Shown one piece after another: positions 45,885 through 59,200 of a stretch of 64,000 nucleotides of DNA. The notes beneath the pieces were generated by a model. That model searched no databases. It saw nothing but the letters and a program-made list of their open reading frames with translations, and was not told where the DNA came from. Both the position numbers and the translations under genes were made by a program. Location of the stretch: the NCBI GenBank assembly GCA_005765155.1, contig VCCP01000002.1, positions 5,208,001 through 5,272,000 of the forward strand, written 5' to 3'. Numbering within the stretch: the stretch's first letter is position 1; every line of letters starts with the position of its first letter. The stretch is from Zelopaecilomyces penicillatus (taxonomy: Eukaryota > Ascomycota > Sordariomycetes > Hypocreales > Pseudodiploosporaceae).

Positions 45885-46971
45885 TACGAATTTGGCAAAG
45901 TTGAACAGGGCGAAATGCATACTCAACTGGTTGGCAAGCTGGGTTGTCGGAAGAGATGTGTGCAAGATGGCTGGCTGGTTGCTTCTCCCCCCTCCCACTT
46001 GTCCTCGTTTGGCAGTTGAATTTGCAAAATTTTCCTCCTTCCCTTTTCTCCTTCATCTTTTTCCTTTTCTTTTCTTTCTTTTTTCTTCTAAACCCATTTT
46101 CTCTCCCCGTTGCCACCAACCACTCAAAACACTCAACACTTCTCAAGCGTCAGGGGCTCCGTCAAGAGCGCTATGAAGCCAGGATTGTTCCACGTCTCCA
46201 CCTGACTTAGTCGGCCAATGGGAAGGCTGTTCCTGACGCTTAACCGGATTGGTTGTTTCCTCCTGAGGCCCCGATTCAGGGGAGGGGCGTGAGTTTAGTT
46301 TGATCTTCCAGCAACGCACTCGCGTTCTTTTTGCCCACGCAACCACTTCGGGTTTTTTGAAACAGCCAGAGATTGTCAAGCCCAATCATTCCTTCTTTCC
46401 TTGGTCGTTGCGTCTTCTTTTCTTTTCCTACCATCTGAATCTTCGTGCTACCGCAGTCGTGTCAATACTCGTTGCGCAAAAACTCGGTTGAAACGCTTTC
46501 TCCTGGCCGATATTGCGTGCCACCTCGCCTCAAAACCACTCTGCCAACTGTCCAAGGCGCCTCCTAGCTTCCGTGGTATGGCTCATTGTTCTCCCTTCTC
46601 CATCGCCATTGACTTGTCGAGCTACTGGGTCCTAGCGCCGGCCCGGAGAGGCCTGTGCCAGACCCCGACCATGTCAGCCCATCTGCTGGGAACGCTTGCT
46701 GGCTAGCATGTTTGTCTGGTGTGGCCACTGGACATGGTCGTGCTGACCTGTGCGTAGAAACAGACTCCCTAGCATGAGTTGCTGGGATGGGCAGACCGAT
46801 GCATCTCTTCAAGCTTCCGTGTTTCGTCTGTTCCCAGGCACTTGAACCGCATAAATGTCCAACGCCTTCGACACCTACTTTTGGCCGCCACCCCGTCACA
46901 CAGTTTACATTATAATCAACTGCTGGACAACAATCATATCTTCCCAACCCAATTTGTGTAAATCTAAAACA

Positions 46972-47127
46972 ATGGCCGGCATCCTGCCCATCACACCAGC
47001 TCGAGGCCCCAAGCTCTCGTACAGGGTCGTGAAGCAATGGATCCACAAGGACATGCCGGGCAACAACCATGGCGATGCTGCCGGCAGCCGGCTATTGTGC
47101 AGTCACACGTGGTCTTTGGCATCTTAA
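46972..47127 (+). CDS. Candidate 51-residue orphan frame or gene remnant
   Basis: The ATG has a good context (AAAACAATGGCC) and is preceded by an A/C-rich leader like those of expressed fungal genes. The product opens MAGILPITPARGPKLSYRVV and ends SHTWSLAS. I recognise nothing. It could be the first exon of an unresolved gene, a decayed gene or chance. Confidence 0.2.
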   Translation: MAGILPITPARGPKLSYRVVKQWIHKDMPGNNHGDAAGSRLLCSHTWSLAS

Positions 47128-48984
47128 AGTCGGGCGCTACGAGCGCGCTATCTCCAGAGCTGAGGTCTCCTAGCCAAGGAACCGAAATCATGGTTCGTCC
47201 ATGTCGACAGCGATTTCATGGCTTTTGTGATTCATTTGTACGGCCCAGGATACTCCCAGTATCTCTCTTTGCAAACTCTCGAGTCATTTGCTTGAAACGG
47301 CCTCTATGAAATGACGCATACGAGCGAGACTTGGTGACGTCGACCTCAACCAAGTCCAATGTTCTCTGATCGCCCTAGATCGCCGATGGCCCAGAGACTC
47401 TGCTCCCACACAACCCCACCCCTTGCACAATCTTTCTTGCACAAGCTATCCAGGTTAGACCTCCCACCGTGCCATCGGGTGACAGGAAGAGTCTTTTAGT
47501 TCCGCCTTCTGTTTTTCTACAGGTCAAACAGAGTTAACGCGCCCAATGTGATCAACTCTGTCAGCCTGTTCCCATTAAACCTGGCGAATTCTTGCAGTCG
47601 CGCTATTGAAATTCTTATTTGCCGCTCAGATATTGGCCCAACTAGACGAATATCCTGGCCAATTTGGTGTCGGACTTAACAGAACAATATTTGATGAGGA
47701 CAGTACACGCGATTGCTCTCGGACCTGTAGTACGCTAGAACACACGCGTTGATATCGTCAACAACAGAATCTTCGACGCGACGTCGCACCGGGGAAGCTA
47801 AAGAAGAGTTGTTATGTGCCATCCGTGGGCACCTTTGAACTCCTCTACAAATTTGTAACCACTTACGGCCCAAAGATATTTATAGAGAACACAAGTCGTT
47901 GTCTTTCAAGCGTGAGTCTGATGCGCATGGCTGGCAGCCCAATGGATCTTGCCCCAGATTTGTCGGACTATCGCCAAGCAAAATGCACGCCAGATCACTG
48001 ATTGGACTCCCTCCTGAACTTTAAAAATGGTGGGCAAACTGTCTGCACGGCTTGACCGAAAAGGGGTTTCATCATCGGCGCCCTTACAGTCATTAGTCCT
48101 ACAAGATCCAATTTTTGTTTCGAACGAGCCTGACTAGGGACATTTCTTCAATCTCTTATAAGTCACAGCCGCCGCCCTTCACTTCAATCCATACCCAGGT
48201 GTGAAGTCATGCAAACAAATCAAATCATTGAGCGGCGATCACAGTGCCATTGAAGGGACCATACTAATTAAAGTATCAATGAGGAATGCGCATCCCGATG
48301 AACAGCACGCCGCAGCATTGTTCCACGGCACGGACAAGCGCCTCCACACCTTGCCGATTGGATGGCGCGTAGAGAAAGCGCAATTCCGAACTAGGTATTC
48401 CACTATGAGTAATTATTAGTGTGTGGTTACGTTTTGTAGCAAAGGAATTTCCATTCGCCGTTGCCGGATCTCGGGTCATATCGAAAACGCCGGCGAGCTA
48501 TTTTATCAGGCTCTGACAAACGTAAGTCAAGGGTCTCACCGTGCCTCGTAAATAATGACAGTTGCATTTTTTTCTTGGTAACTAGGCGTCACTTGTCGCC
48601 GGACAAGTCTTGATCAAGAAATCCTCCGCTTGCAAAGGAGTATTAATGCAGCAACGCGTCCAGCGCAGTCCCCCCACAACCCATATGAATGCTAATGGGG
48701 CCAGCTGAAGATAAGTGAGATGACAGAGTGGCGATGTTTCAAACACTTGATCACTGCAAACATAAGCGTGCACCATTTTTGACAGATTTCGTTCTTTGTG
48801 CAACTCTTGCTTTTTTTGTTTGACCGTTTCATTCGTACGACCATAATTTATCGCCGGATTGGTATACCTGCATTGTAAGCATGCAGGTCGGACTCCTCCT
48901 ACATAAGTCATGTCGTGTGCCGTTTTCAAAGATTTTCGAACCGCCCATCGCGCACATCTGTCCACACCTCTCCGTTTCATAGCC

Positions 48985-50948
48985 ATGCAAACTCTGGATG
49001 TGCTCGTCATTGGCGCAGGCATCGCAGGCTTGACGTGCGCCATCTCATTAGCCCGCCACGACGGTGTCAGAGTCACCATTTTGGAGAGCGCATCTCTACT
49101 TGGCGAGGTACGAGCTATCAACTCTCTTGTTTTGACTGCCAGCCAGTTTAAGCAAGTTCCCTTCTTCTTAGGAGAGAGCATTCATTGGCGCTCTTTCAGG
49201 TGTGACAGAGAGTAATGTTATGGCGCTGACATCCTCAAACATATGGATTAGCTGGGGAATGGCATTCAGGTTCCAAGCAATGCTACTCATATTCTGCGCA
49301 AGCTAGGATTACTAGACAAGCTACTTGCCAAAGCTGGCGGCTCGGCTCTAGAAGCTCGGTCAATAGACTTGCAAACTGGGACGACACTTTTTACACGGAA
49401 TCTGGGTCGCTGCGAGGAACTTTATGGCACTCCTTGGCTGTAAGTACGCTTGACATAGTTGCCTATGTGGACATTTATTTGTCAAACCACAACATTTATC
49501 AGAGGCCAGACTATTCCGCCTTGTGGCCTTGCTTGTTCCCATCCAGCATTTCCCCCAATGCCGTACGTTTGTCGACTATTGTGAATTGACTTCTAACACG
49601 ATGGGCGGTTATTAGCATTGTTCACCGCGATGACTATATGAACATCTTACAAGAGGAAGCGCTCAGGTTAGGAATTAACATCCGACTAGGATGCAAGATC
49701 CGGAGTGTCGATTTAGATGCGCCCAGTGTTAGCCTTGAAAATGGGGAATTGTGCAGAGCAGATGTTATTATCGGATGTGACGGTATGTATGCCCTACAAT
49801 TATTCCAATAACCCTTATTTTCCACTTGTATCTATGTGAGTCTATTCAAAATTTTATGTTCCAGATAACTAATCCGCAAATCTCTTTCAGGGGTCCATTC
49901 CGTCGTGCGAACCGCTCTGCATCCCAAGGTCCGGATGCACACCACTGGCGCCGTAGCATATCGTTCCATTCTTACGAGGTCGCAGCTCACAGCCGCCTCG
50001 CCGGAGCTGGCTGGAATACTCTTAGAGCAAACATGCCGGTTCTGGTTGGGGCCGATGACCCATGCCGTGGTGTATCCCGTACGTAACGGAGCAACGCTGA
50101 ACGTTGTCCTCATGGTTACGGAACAGGCCTTCAACGAGAAATGTGAGGGACCGGATGCCAACGTGCTAGAGTTGGTGCGCGAGCGACTGCAGGACTATGA
50201 CCCTATTGTGAGAGAGATGATGGCCCTGACGCACACTCTGGCCCGCTTCCCCGTGAGAGACATGCCAGACCTTCCGACGTGGAGCAGAGGTTGCGTGGCC
50301 CTCGCCGGCGATGCTGCGCACCCCATGCCACCTTATCTCGCCCAAGGCGCTGCCTTGGCTGTTGAGGACGCATATATCCTAGGCTCCCTTCTCGGCCGCC
50401 TAGCTCAGCAGCAGCAGCGCGATCCATCTTCCGCAAAACCACAAATCCCCGATATTCTACGCGCCTACACAAACCTCCAACGGCCACGGGCCATGCAGAC
50501 CGTCGCCAAATCCAAGCTCCAGGGCACCTTTAATCATCTACCCGACGGCCGCGAGCGCACCTTGCGGGACGCCGAGTTTGCCGCTTACTCCGTATCCAAC
50601 CCGACTACTTTCACCAGCGTCTGCCCCTGGATCGATGCCCGCACCACCAGGGACCTGCTTGCCCGCAATGCCGCCGACGTGGTGGAGAAGGAATGGGCTC
50701 GCTTATCCGCTGCTGCTGCTGCTACTGCTACTGCTACTGCTACTGCCACACCTACGACTAGTAAGAGGACGGACAAGATGCGCTGTTGTAGTAAGAACAA
50801 GGCAATGCGGTATGATGTGTTTAGGAACTGGATCCGTTCCAGAGTGGCACAGCAGCCGCAGCGATTCATGCGGCGAATAGGGATGTCACGGCGGGAATGG
50901 CAAAGAAGAGATTCCATTACTCACATGCAGAAACCAGGAAGAATATGA
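48985..50948 (+). CDS. Class A FAD-dependent monooxygenase, salicylate-hydroxylase-like
   Basis: Exons 48985-49107, 49252-49439, 49616-49782 and 49891-50948 give 511 aa in frame. Inside the second intron a 60-nt segment (49503-49562), flanked by CAG and GTACGT, could be a further in-frame exon (531 aa). The dinucleotide-binding motif VIGAGIAGL is at residues 9-17, the DG motif CDG ends at about 160, and the GD motif LAGDAAHP has Gly299-Asp300, followed by GAALAVEDA. LGNGIQVPSNATHIL and IVHRDDY also fit family members that hydroxylate aromatic acids with NAD(P)H and O2. The substrate is not determinable. The tail carries a microsatellite-encoded Ala/Thr run (about residues 433-446) and a basic end, longer than usual. 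The gene is convergent with a PDR exporter gene 465 bp away. The upstream ATG at 48910 is in frame but puts 25 residues before the Rossmann fold. Confidence 0.9.
50709..50749 (+). repeat. (GCT)/(ACT) coding microsatellite
   Basis: GCT and ACT triplets encode an Ala5 run followed by alternating Thr/Ala near the C-terminus of the monooxygenase. Confidence 0.85.
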
Positions 50949-51413
50949 GACAATGAATGTACAATTCACGCGATTATGCCAGCCACATGACTTCTTTTTG
51001 GACAAATTCTTACCGCCATGAATATATATATGCAATAAAGTTCTTTCTAAAAGTAATTATATTTATCTACCAAGAGTTTGGCAGTTTGTGAAATCGTATC
51101 TGATATGTAAGTTTCTAAATAAAGAACCGTAAAAGTGGTGATTCAAGTCTCGTCTCCATATCCCCATCCACCAATATCTGACAAAATCTAAGAAATCAAT
51201 GTGTCGTCAAGTGAATCAACAATTATACCCTCTCTTTCCTTCACATGATAAGACGGTTGGGTATTCTCCTATCTCTCTAAAAGATGTCGCTCCATCTTTG
51301 TGTGTTTCTCTCTAATGTAAAAAACCAAATTACAAATTACAACAGCGCGCCGCCCGCTTCTTCCTTTTTTTTGGGCGTTTCTTCTTTTCTTTTCTTTTTT
51401 CTGATTTCATATT
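50949..51413. other. Convergent 3' intergenic region
   Basis: AT-rich terminator region between the monooxygenase and the ABC transporter. No gene is seen. Confidence 0.6.
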
Positions 51414-54400
51414 TTACTCCTTCTTGGCCTTCTTTCCCAACTTGTTCTTGGGCACGCGGGCCAGCCAGTAAACAAACAGGGCAGCAGCGATATTGAAGAT
51501 GCAGAATACCCAGACGATGCCAAAGTTTCTCCAGCGCTCAGAGTAGTAGCTGCTGACGCCAGCGAGATAGGTGTTGGTTTCGGACATGGGGCAATAGACA
51601 CACTCGTCCGTTGAGCCTGGGTTGAGAAGGTTGCCCTTGGTAGCAGTGACAAAGGTGGCCAAGTATTCGCCACAGGTTTGGTTGCTGGGGGGCTTGAGTC
51701 TGACGAATTCGTTTGCCGCGCATACCACGTTTGTATTGGCGACACCGACCGCTAACATCCCGCTTACCATGTATGTAAACGGTGATATGCGATACATGAA
51801 GATCCAGAAGCCGGGGAGGTTCTCAGGGGTAGCAAGAACACCACAGAAAATAAGGCACAGCGTGAACATGAGATTGGCAATGTTTCCACCAGCTTCAGCA
51901 GTCTCAAATCCTGCAATGATGAAGGTGGAAAAGGTACCGGTGAAGAGTAAGAACAGGAACAGGAACAGGAACATCAGGACTCCACGCTCCGTAAGCTGGT
52001 CCGCCGCCTCGGCATTTCGATAGAGGCCAACGGGGTAATACCAACAAAAGAACATGATGACAGCCATGAGCGAGTTCCAGGGGATTTCGACAAGAATTTG
52101 TGACAACATAAAGACCTTCCATGAGTAAACCTTGGATGGACGTTCACGTGCTTCGTACAAAGACCGCTGGATGACGAACTGAGGCATAGACTGTTGCACA
52201 ATTTGACCGAACACGGTGAGAAGCTGGAAGATGGAGAACATCTGATTCTGGAGTCCCTGCATACTGTTCTGGGCCTTGAAGAACACGAAACCAATGAAGA
52301 GAGCGATGAGAGTGCAGAGCGCAGTCTTGGAGTAGATGTAGACAGGAGTGCGCCAGTATTGTTGGAAGACTCTGTGTAAGTTTTCCTTCAATTGGGTCAT
52401 GAACGGGGCAGCAAATTCACGGTAACTGCCAGAATTATCGTCCATCTGGTCAACCATGGAAACTCGTCTTTCAAGCTTGATGTTTTCCATTTCTTCCTTC
52501 ATGTCTGTATATTCCTGGCTATCACGCCAAGTTTGAAACCAGTCAACATCTGTATGTGTACCAGGTGCTGCGCCAATGACTTCGAGCATCCACTCAGCGG
52601 GGTTGGCATCCTCGGGGCAAGGGTGACCGCCGTTTTGCTCGAAATAGTTGGTCAAAGTCTTGGAGTTTTCGCCGATTTCGCCAAAGTAGACAGTCTTTCC
52701 GCCTTTAGCAAGGAAGAGGAGTCGATCGAACCGTTGAAACAACATGGCCGATGGCTGATGAATGGTGCACAGAACGGCTTGGCCGGCCTTTGTGAGTTTC
52801 TCGAGAAGATCCAGGATAGCCCATGATGTTTGGGAATCAAGACCAGAGGTAGGTTCATCGACGAAAAGCAGCAATGGGGGCTTGGCCGCAAGTTCCACTC
52901 CTATAGTTAGACGTTTGCGTTGTTCAACGTTGAGGCCTTCGCCAGGAACACCAACGACAGCGTCGGCATACTCCTCCATCTCCAACAGTTTGATAACCTC
53001 TCCAACATAAGCCAGTTTCTCTTCCTTTGGCACGTGGGCAGGTTGGCGAAGAAGAGCGCTGAAGTTCAAAGCCTCGCGAACTGTGGTCGTTTGCAAATGC
53101 AAATCTTGCTGCTGAACGTAACCTGTCTTTCGCTGGAAAGACATGTCACGCGGCCTACCATCGACCAGCATTTCACCAGTGATAACGCCCATAGACGTAC
53201 GGTCTGCCAAGCAATCCAAAAGAGTCGTTTTTCCAGCGCCTGAAACGCCCATGAGGGCAGTTAGGGTGCCGGGCTTAACCCAACCATCAACATGGTCCAA
53301 AATACGACGTGTCTCTTTCTTGATCTTGACATCGTAGCAGACATCATGCCACTGGAAGACAGATGTCTGCTCTTGAAGCATGCCTCCGTCATGACCTTGT
53401 CCACGGCTACGTTCGGCAGTTACGATAGGTCCAATGTTAGCCATGGCAGCCTCAGGGTCGTGTTTCTTCTCGGCGTGAGCTGCAGCGGCAGGCTTGTGGC
53501 CGCGTTGGTAAACCAAAACCTCACCCTTGGACTTCTTCTCGCTAACAAGCTCAGCAGAGACCATGTAGGTGATGAGGAAAAAGGCAAGAAAGGCGAGCAC
53601 AATGCCAAAGTTGCGCCAGCGGTTCTCCCACCGGTAATCGTACAAGAGTTCAGTGTATGTATCACCGAGGATATAATCCTGACCTGGGACAGAGCCGACA
53701 GAGCTGCAGACCTGGTTTTCAACTCCAACGTTCTGATACTCGGGGAAAGCCTTGGATGGAATGAAATCGACGCATTTAAACTTCCTATCGTGGAACTCGT
53801 TGACCATGAGGGCATCGAACGCGTAGGCGAGAGGATCAATGTAATGAAGCCAGCGACACCAGCCAAGCATATACCTGACAGGTATAACGAAACCACTGAA
53901 CACAACAAGCGTTATAATCATGAGCGCAGCGGGAACCAGGGCCTGGAAAAGAGTTCGTGTGGCAGACGCCATTGTTCGGAAGACCATGGACATGGCAAAG
54001 ACGGTGGTGTACGAGATGAGCATGAAGAAGAAGTACGAGCTTGCTTCTCTTCTGAGATTGGTCATGAAGTAGAGAATAGTGTTGTTGATGAGACCATTCA
54101 TGAGTTTATACGGCACGTCACAAAGCATTGACGCGACGGCCTCCGCCGCAGGGTGATACAAGGCATAACGTGCGTGTTTTTCCACAATTGGACGTTGAGA
54201 GTAAAGGGTGAGAATCTAGTTATCAGGTCAGCATTTCGTTTATTTGTTTATGCCAGGGGGATTTTGAGGGCTGTCTTACTTCAAGAGCACTGGCAAAGGC
54301 ATTCATCAAGTTGGCAAAGAAGAGCAATGCACCACGTTGAAAGAAGCTAGAGGCATCGTTGTCCAAGTTGTAGAAAACACTTCCAATGATGAGACCCATT

Positions 54401-56203
54401 ACAGTGTTTCCAATGAGAGCGCCAATCGTCAGACTGGGATCACCTTTCAATCTCCTCAAACCACGCCACAAACACAGCTGAATCTGTTGCACAAAGGATA
54501 GGGTGAATGGGGACTTGTGGCGCTGGCTTTTGGCTTGCTGAGCAATTTTCGAGTTGCGGAAAGCCACGGCATCAGGGCCACCGATAGGGTGGCTGCGCTT
54601 ATAGTCTTCAATCTCAACCTGCAAGGCCTTGTACTCGGCGCTGTTTTTCCAAAGAGCAGCGAACTCGTCGGGGGTGCGAGGGGCTTTGCCCTCGAAGCCA
54701 GGACGAACAATGCGCTCCAATGATGATGTCATGGAGGTCAAGAAATCGGGTGTGGTCTGTCGAGCAGGGCACTCAAAGCCAAGGTTGATGAAGTATTGCT
54801 TAGCCTCATCAGCACGGCCGAAGAAAATCTGTCGACCCTCATAAAGCACCAGGGCCTTGTCGAACAGGTCATAAGCGCTCTGGGGCGACTGGTAAATGGA
54901 AACACAGGCAGCGCTGCGGAACAGCTCAGTCTGCAGGCGCAACGTCTTGCAAAACTCAATGGCGTTTGCGGAGTCGAGACCACGAGTTGAATTGTCCCAG
55001 CACTGGAGAGGTGCGCCAGACAGAGCAGCCTCGGAGATGGTAACACGTTTGCGCTCACCACCTGAGACACCGCGAATAAACTCATTGCCAACTCGTGTGT
55101 TCATGGTGTGAGAGATGCCAAACATGGCCATGACAACATCTCTAAGATGATTGGCAAAGTCATTCCTGTTGAGCCCTTCAGGAAGCTCGCGGGGCTGGCG
55201 AGCTCTGGCAGCAAAGGTGAGGGTGTCGCCAACCGTCAACTGAGGAAAGTGAACATCAATCTCAGCGGTGTAGATGGCCTCACCACGGTGATGTGAGTGC
55301 ATTTCTTTAGCAGAAAGACCTATAAGCAAAATACATTAGCCATTGGACCAGTCGTTGTGTAAGTAGATTATCGCATTGCGGTAGGACAGCAGGATTGTGG
55401 CGCGGCATATTCCGGGACGAGGCCCCACCCGCCACATGGTTGGTCAGATCTGCGATCTGGAACACAGCGCCTTGGTCACATCGCACCTTGTTGAGGCGAA
55501 GGATGACGCAGAAAGTATGGAATAAAAAAGCAATTGTTTGTCTGTCTTGAGACTCACCTTGGTAATTGAAGTACGAATCATTGTCAACATAGAGACCATT
55601 CATTTCGCCAGCAATGGTCTTGAGAAAGGTAGAACATCCAGAGCCAGGCGGTCCTAGCACAACCAACATCTCACCCTGGCGAACAATTCCGTCAAACTGG
55701 CGCAAGATGTCAATGCGCTGACGAGTAGGGGACACCAGCCCGCGCACCATACTGGCAAGGGTGACCCAAACATTGGCAACATTGCCCTGGTAGTCGGTTG
55801 CCTCTCCGAAGCCATGAACATTCATGTTCTGAAAGCAGATTCCAGAGGAGCGGAAGGAAGCACCGGTTTGAGTGACAAGCTCGACAACGGCTTTGCACCA
55901 CTCTTTGCCGCTGAAATTGGCTGAGAGAGGATTGAGGGGTGAGTCCTCGCCAGCAAGGAAGGGATTGTCGCCGCCGCCGCCAGCTTTGGAGGCACGAGAG
56001 TAGGAGCGGGCGAGAGCCTGAACCACCGATGAGCGGCGCTGCATCTCGGCCACATCGTCCTCTTCGTTGCCCAGCGTTTGAGTAGGGGAGCCGGACTTTT
56101 CGACACTGATGCCATCGGCAAGAGACGTGGCCTGCGTGCCTCCATTTACAGGAGTGGACGGGGCGCCTGATTTGGTCCCCGTCACATCGTTCTTTTCGTC
56201 CAT
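51414..56203 (-). CDS. Full-size PDR-type (ABCG) multidrug ABC transporter
   Basis: Three exons: 56203-55558, 55319-54280 and 54215-51414. Donors are GTGAGT and GTAAGA, acceptors TATAG and CTAG; joins give 1495 aa, the usual PDR length. An in-frame ATG three codons upstream (56212) is possible. The order is the reverse NBD-TMD-NBD-TMD layout. NBD1 has the degenerate Walker A GPPGSGCS with Cys190 in place of Lys, signature VSGGERKR and Walker B LQCWDNSTRGLDS. NBD2 has canonical Walker A GVSGAGKT (Lys891), a degenerate signature LNVEQRKRLT and Walker B LLLFVDEPTSGLDS. This asymmetry is normal for the family. Extracellular Cys-rich loops precede the last helices of each half. Such pumps export azoles, plant defence compounds and other hydrophobic molecules from the plasma membrane; substrate unknown. 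Confidence 0.96.
51951..51972. repeat. GAACAG repeat encoding alternating Phe-Leu in a membrane helix
   Basis: Short tandem hexamers on the plus strand; on the coding strand they give the FLFLFLF run in the second membrane domain of the transporter. Confidence 0.8.
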
Positions 56204-59200
56204 GGCTAGCATTGTAGCCGTGAGGGTGACAACTCAGCAGAGAAGCGTCTCGCGCGGTGCGCGCACACCGTTGGTGATGTGATCCAGTCGTCGAGAAAAG
56301 TAGTCTTGAGCGGGAATATTAGTTAGCCTTGAGCTTGTTTCGGACAAATATGGTCAATTTCGAGGAGGGGCGAGGCCCGTACACAGTAGAATGCGCTGAC
56401 TGTTGTGTCGCAAGCGCAAAGCAGAAAAAAAGAGTGTCGATTCGAATGCGAGAGTGTGAAGTCGAGAATGAAACTGGAGATGCACCAGAAAGAAGGAGAA
56501 AATGACGGCGAGCCTCTTGATCTAAATGAACGAAGGCGGCCAAGATCGGACTTCGCGAAGGCGCGCCATCAAGGGAAATTTCGCAGTTAGTTCCCCGTGC
56601 CTTCCTTGTCCGAACAGGGACTGTCCGGGACCCGAGCATGTGGCAAGCATAAAAGTTGTGCATCCCGCAGTCCTCCTACAGTCCGGCCCGGCGTCGTTGT
56701 GGGTTCGACGCAGCTGAAGGCAGCCTTCAATCCGCTCCGCAGGCAGTGGGAGGGCGCCAAGGTGCTGGCCATTGCGGAGTAAACCCACGTCTGGCAAGGG
56801 ATCTTTACAGAAGATACCTAGAATCCGTAAGAAGAAATGCCTATGAATAGGTACTGGATGCAAATGACGGAGCACGTTAGCACGTAGTTGTGAGCTAATA
56901 TCACAGCTAGAGCTGGCCAGTGGTGACGCCCCGACGGGATGGCACCAGGGGGGGAAGCACAAAGCATCCGAGTACCTGATTACTGCTTCAGCGGGTGTGG
57001 TACAGTGGGTACAGTGGGTTGAGTGGCTAAGTAAGACATTGTAGGGCGTTGTCCGTGCCTAGTGGTGTCGATACGCACAGCGCATGCACAGCGTATGCAC
57101 AGACTTCGGTCAAGTGCTGATGAACCTTGTGGTTTGAAACTTTCAGTGACACCACCCTGGCTTCTAGAAGCCATCAACCCTTTACGGCGAGGCCCCCCTG
57201 GGTGGTCAGTAAATTAGATCTCCAGTCTAGGCATCAAAGAGCTGTTACTATATGACCCTTCAATATCAGCCCAGTCTTATCAATCTAGTAATGGATTACA
57301 ACGTATAGGCAGCAGAATACAGATATCTTGTCAAACCCAAAAGCACATGCACGGCACGCATACTAGAAAGAAAGAAAAAAAGCAACACTGTATTTCATGT
57401 GATGAGTCACCAGATAATGCCCCCGTCGCTTGATGTTCCTCCTTTTGGTGGAGGATGCAAAGCAAGTCAGGCTGTGGTGGTGGTGGTGGTTGCTGTTGGC
57501 TGTGGAGAGCTGGCTGCAACTCCGGCACTGCGCTGCGTTGCTTTGTCTTGCTTGTTGCAGCAAGAGTACCTCCATATTACTGCCGAGCCCGGGAAAAGTT
57601 ATCCAGCAACCCCAGCCTCAGCGCAGCTCCCGGCCGCTTCTCGCTCCGTGTGCATAACTTTTTGGCTCAGTGGAGTCCGGCCGAGTGAAGGGGGGGGGGC
57701 GGTTCATGACCTATCAAATCCAATATCTAGCCAATAGAGTGGCGTCGGGCTGTTGCAAAACCCCGAAGCCCCGGCTCAAGGGAAATACAATGTGTTACGT
57801 GGGATGATGGTTCACACTTCCGGTAACAAACTCGTTGTACAACTAAGAGACGTTTGACGTGAACATGCCTAAAGTAGATGGTTTGACATCTCACTGCGAG
57901 TTGATCCCCTTCGCACATGATGGACACTGCGGAAATGGGGATAACCTCCGACATGATGTCACAAAGGGGGGTTCGGATGCCGTACTTGTGCGGACTTGTG
58001 TGCCTCGACGTTGGCTACCGAATACCTGGGAGACCAATGTGACACCTACCACACTTGAATCACTTGGCCAGCTGGTTTCGGACTTTGTTAACAATAGTGA
58101 ATCAATACTTTGTTTATCATACTTACATTGGTAGTCAACAGTTCTCATCATGAGTCGACTTGATTGACGCCATCGACTCCCATACATACGCGTAATGCCA
58201 TCTCCGCATCCCCAAGGAAGTGCCAAGCAGCACACTATTTGGCACGACCATCGGGCAAGCAGACAGCCTCAAGCCTCTTAGTCTTTTTTTTTTTTTTACA
58301 AATTCCGCACAGGCGGTGTGCTGCTTCCTAATGTAAGGGGTTTCGTGATAAGATGTAACAGCACACATGGGAGCGAAGCACAGCCAACATCGCCAGCTGT
58401 CATTGCCTTTGCCGCTGGTGTGCATCACCGCATACAATTCACATGCATATGCCTACTACCCACTCCAGGATAGAGACAAGAAAAACAAGCACAGGGCAAA
58501 GAGCCTGGCTCTGGCAAGTGCTATGCCGGACAATTTTGATATGGCGTGCGAATTTACCTCTTGTTCGTTTAATTAGATGAACCAACTATCTGTATCCGTT
58601 TTCGTCATTGCCGGCTCACCGGGAATGCAACGCGTGTGCGTCTTTGACCCGGGTCCCGTTTTCTTCAAACCGCTCCGCCCTAAAAATATCCATTGTCTCA
58701 GCCTGATTGAACCATTCAGCCAACAGCCCGAACACGCTGCCTGTTGTTAGTGCTCTGCATCCCTAATTATGCACGTGTTGGTTGGTTCCAATCCGAATTC
58801 GAGGCAGTCAGGGCTGCCTGATGAACGCGGACCTGGGAAGGGCAAAAAGGGAGGCAGATTCGTCATTTGCAATATAATAAAAATTTGTTCCCCAACAGAC
58901 ATCCATCCCTTTTATTGCCAGCAGCATTATTTAGACACAGACTTGTCATTACTGTGCAGACAGTAACAAGAATACGCGTATTCGTACTCCGTAGTTTTAA
59001 ACTGCATGTATGCAGCACGAACAGTCACGCTGCTTCATCAAAGTTCATCTCAAAGTCCGGATTTCTCAATGTTCCCCTTTCCGATAATCTCACCCATGCG
59101 GCTACCATCCCAAAAAGAAAAGTAGATTATCTCGAACCTACTTACTCCACTCCGCTCCGCAAACGAGGCGCATCTCCGTCAGCCGGTTCCTTCGCTTATC

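Larger units (their letters stand above)
44601..48984. other. Gene-free DNA with a TGTGCT repeat and one orphan mini-frame
   Basis: No confident gene in 4.4 kb. Two short frames (44646 and 46972) have leader-like upstream sequence but no recognisable product. A hexamer repeat lies at 45843-45884. Confidence 0.45.

Noticed and set aside
46564..47070. 168-codon minus-strand frame
   Set aside because: No motif and His/Cys/Gly-skewed composition; it overlaps leader-like sequence of the other strand.
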